From the NCBI GenBank assembly GCA_041592975.1, contig JBFHOZ010000118.1:1-7383 (forward strand): a stretch of DNA of 7,383 bases, in the 5' to 3' direction. The first letter of the stretch is position 1, and every line of letters starts with the position of its first letter. The notes under the pieces were generated by a model. The model saw only the letters and a program-made list of their open reading frames with translations, was not told the origin of the DNA and made no database searches. This document shows, piece by piece, positions 6,571-7,383 of the stretch. A program made the translations under genes and the position numbers. This stretch comes from BM707 sp041592975. Its GTDB lineage: Bacteria; Desulfobacterota; Desulfuromonadia; Desulfuromonadales; UBA2294.

Positions 6571-6599
6571 ACATTAACCAAAAAGAATCTGCAACTCAA
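6571..6599 (-). promoter_or_regulatory. Weak candidate promoter for the DUF1820 gene
   Basis: On the minus strand TTGAGT (6599-6594) is separated by 17 bases from TAATGT (6576-6571), about 33 bases before the DUF1820 ATG. The -35 matches four of six consensus bases and the -10 three of six. The spacing is right but the boxes are poor, so this is only a candidate. The rest of the 6539-6641 gap holds no clear terminator or other element. Confidence 0.25.
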
Positions 6600-6641
6600 G
6601 GCATTTTCTCGCCCCTTGACGAGCGACCACTCCCCTGCGGC

Positions 6642-7383
6642 TCACGTGTTGTCCCGGCGGGGAGGTTCGGGAGAGTCGCCGCCGCAGCCGGCAGGGCTGC
6701 CGGAGGAGCGGGGGAGGAAGCTCAGGGCGATCAGGAGGAGGAGAACCGCAGCCGAAACGGATTCGACGGGAGACGGACCCTGCTCTGTCAGCAGTCGGAC
6801 CGATTGGCGGATATCCCAGCCGGCGAACTCATAGAGACGGTTCGTCAGCCAGCCGATCAGCAGCGAACAGGCCGAGATCGACGCCAGGTAGGTCACCGTC
6901 GCCCTTCGGCCCCAGAAGCGGCTGACGATGGTGATCGTCGCCGCGTTGGTCGCCGGGCCGGCGAGCAGAAACACCAGGGCGGCGCCGGGGGAGACCCCCT
7001 TGAGGATCAGGGCGGCGGCGACCGGAGTCGAGGCGCTGGCGCAGATATACAGAGGGATGCCGACGACCAGCATGATCAGCAGCGAAGAAATCTCGCCGCC
7101 GAAGAATCCGGCAAGATACTCGTCCGGCACGAAATAGCCGATCAGTCCGGCAATGAACACCCCGAGAAGCAGCCATCCGCCGATATCCTTCAGCAGGTCG
7201 CTGAAGGCATAGACCAGCCCCTCCCTGATGCGTCCCGGCAACGGCAAGCGGTCGGAAAGGGCCTGCGGCCCGTCCGGGCAACCGCAGCCGGCCGCGACCG
7301 GGGGGGAGGCCTCTTGCTGCTCATCCGGCAGGCGATTGAATGCCAATCCGGTCACGGTTGCCGTCACGAAGGCCGCGACCGGG
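6642..7383 (-). CDS. Metal/metalloid permease, PF03773/SO_0444-like, C-terminal part (5' end outside window)
   Basis: The reading frame stays open to the right edge. The apparent GTG start at 7367-7365 is probably internal, because the upstream codons read PVAAFV, continuing what looks like a membrane helix. The fragment therefore encodes about the last 247 residues of a longer integral membrane transporter. The key block is PLYICASASTPVAAALILKG followed by GAALVFLLAGPATNAATITIV. This is the hallmark of the second half of the ArsP_1/DUF318 permease fold, whose two halves repeat each other. Four to five further hydrophobic segments are visible. A hydrophilic loop carries a GCGCPDG cysteine motif (C28 and C30 counted from the GTG), and GCGG occurs near the C-terminus. 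Both fit SO_0444-type Cu/Zn exporters with Cys-rich loops, although the transported ion is not certain. The family is often next to an ArsR-type regulator, which would lie outside this window. Confidence 0.85.
   Translation of the reverse strand, partial: PVAAFVTATVTGLAFNRLPDEQQEASPPVAAGCGCPDGPQALSDRLPLPGRIREGLVYAFSDLLKDIGGWLLLGVFIAGLIGYFVPDEYLAGFFGGEISSLLIMLVVGIPLYICASASTPVAAALILKGVSPGAALVFLLAGPATNAATITIVSRFWGRRATVTYLASISACSLLIGWLTNRLYEFAGWDIRQSVRLLTEQGPSPVESVSAAVLLLLIALSFLPRSSGSPAGCGGDSPEPPRRDNT

Overview
The window is a GC-rich stretch of bacterial chromosome packed with ordinary housekeeping-type genes. It carries eight protein genes and no RNA gene, insertion sequence, CRISPR array or phage gene that I can support. 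The gene set suggests a Gram-negative, probably a Desulfuromonadales/Geobacter-like member of the Desulfobacterota: a MJ0042-type zinc-ribbon protein, RmuC, TmcAL outside the Firmicutes, SfsA, a DUF1820 protein and an SO_0444-like metal permease. That placement is inference from family memory, not from a search.

The genes lie in four same-strand pairs, in the order ++ -- ++ --. (1) Bases 16-1293 (+) encode a membrane-anchored, extremely acidic protein with a C-terminal four-cysteine zinc ribbon. It is closed by a textbook intrinsic terminator at 1316-1352. (2) rmuC (+, start best placed at 1449) follows. (3) On the minus strand, sfsA (4759-4067) and tmcAL (4060-2810) are 6 bp apart and probably cotranscribed. 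tmcAL converges on rmuC with only 5 bp between the stop codons. (4) A NUDIX hydrolase (+, 4838-5437) diverges from sfsA across a 78-bp region that holds a perfect TATAAT box. It is followed by a short-chain dehydrogenase (+, 5497-6192) with a strong ribosome binding site. (5) On the minus strand, a DUF1820 protein (6538-6200) converges on the dehydrogenase with a 7-bp gap. Upstream of it is the C-terminal half of a PF03773/SO_0444-type permease, which runs off the right edge of the window (7383-6642).

The genes do not form one pathway. They touch DNA maintenance (rmuC), tRNA wobble modification (tmcAL), possible nucleic-acid binding or cleavage (sfsA), nucleotide or CoA-derivative clean-up (NUDIX), NADP(H)-dependent reduction (SDR) and metal or metalloid export (permease). 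No gap between genes exceeds 155 bp. The least explained item is the acidic zinc-ribbon membrane protein at the left edge. I found no convincing sign of a new multi-gene system.
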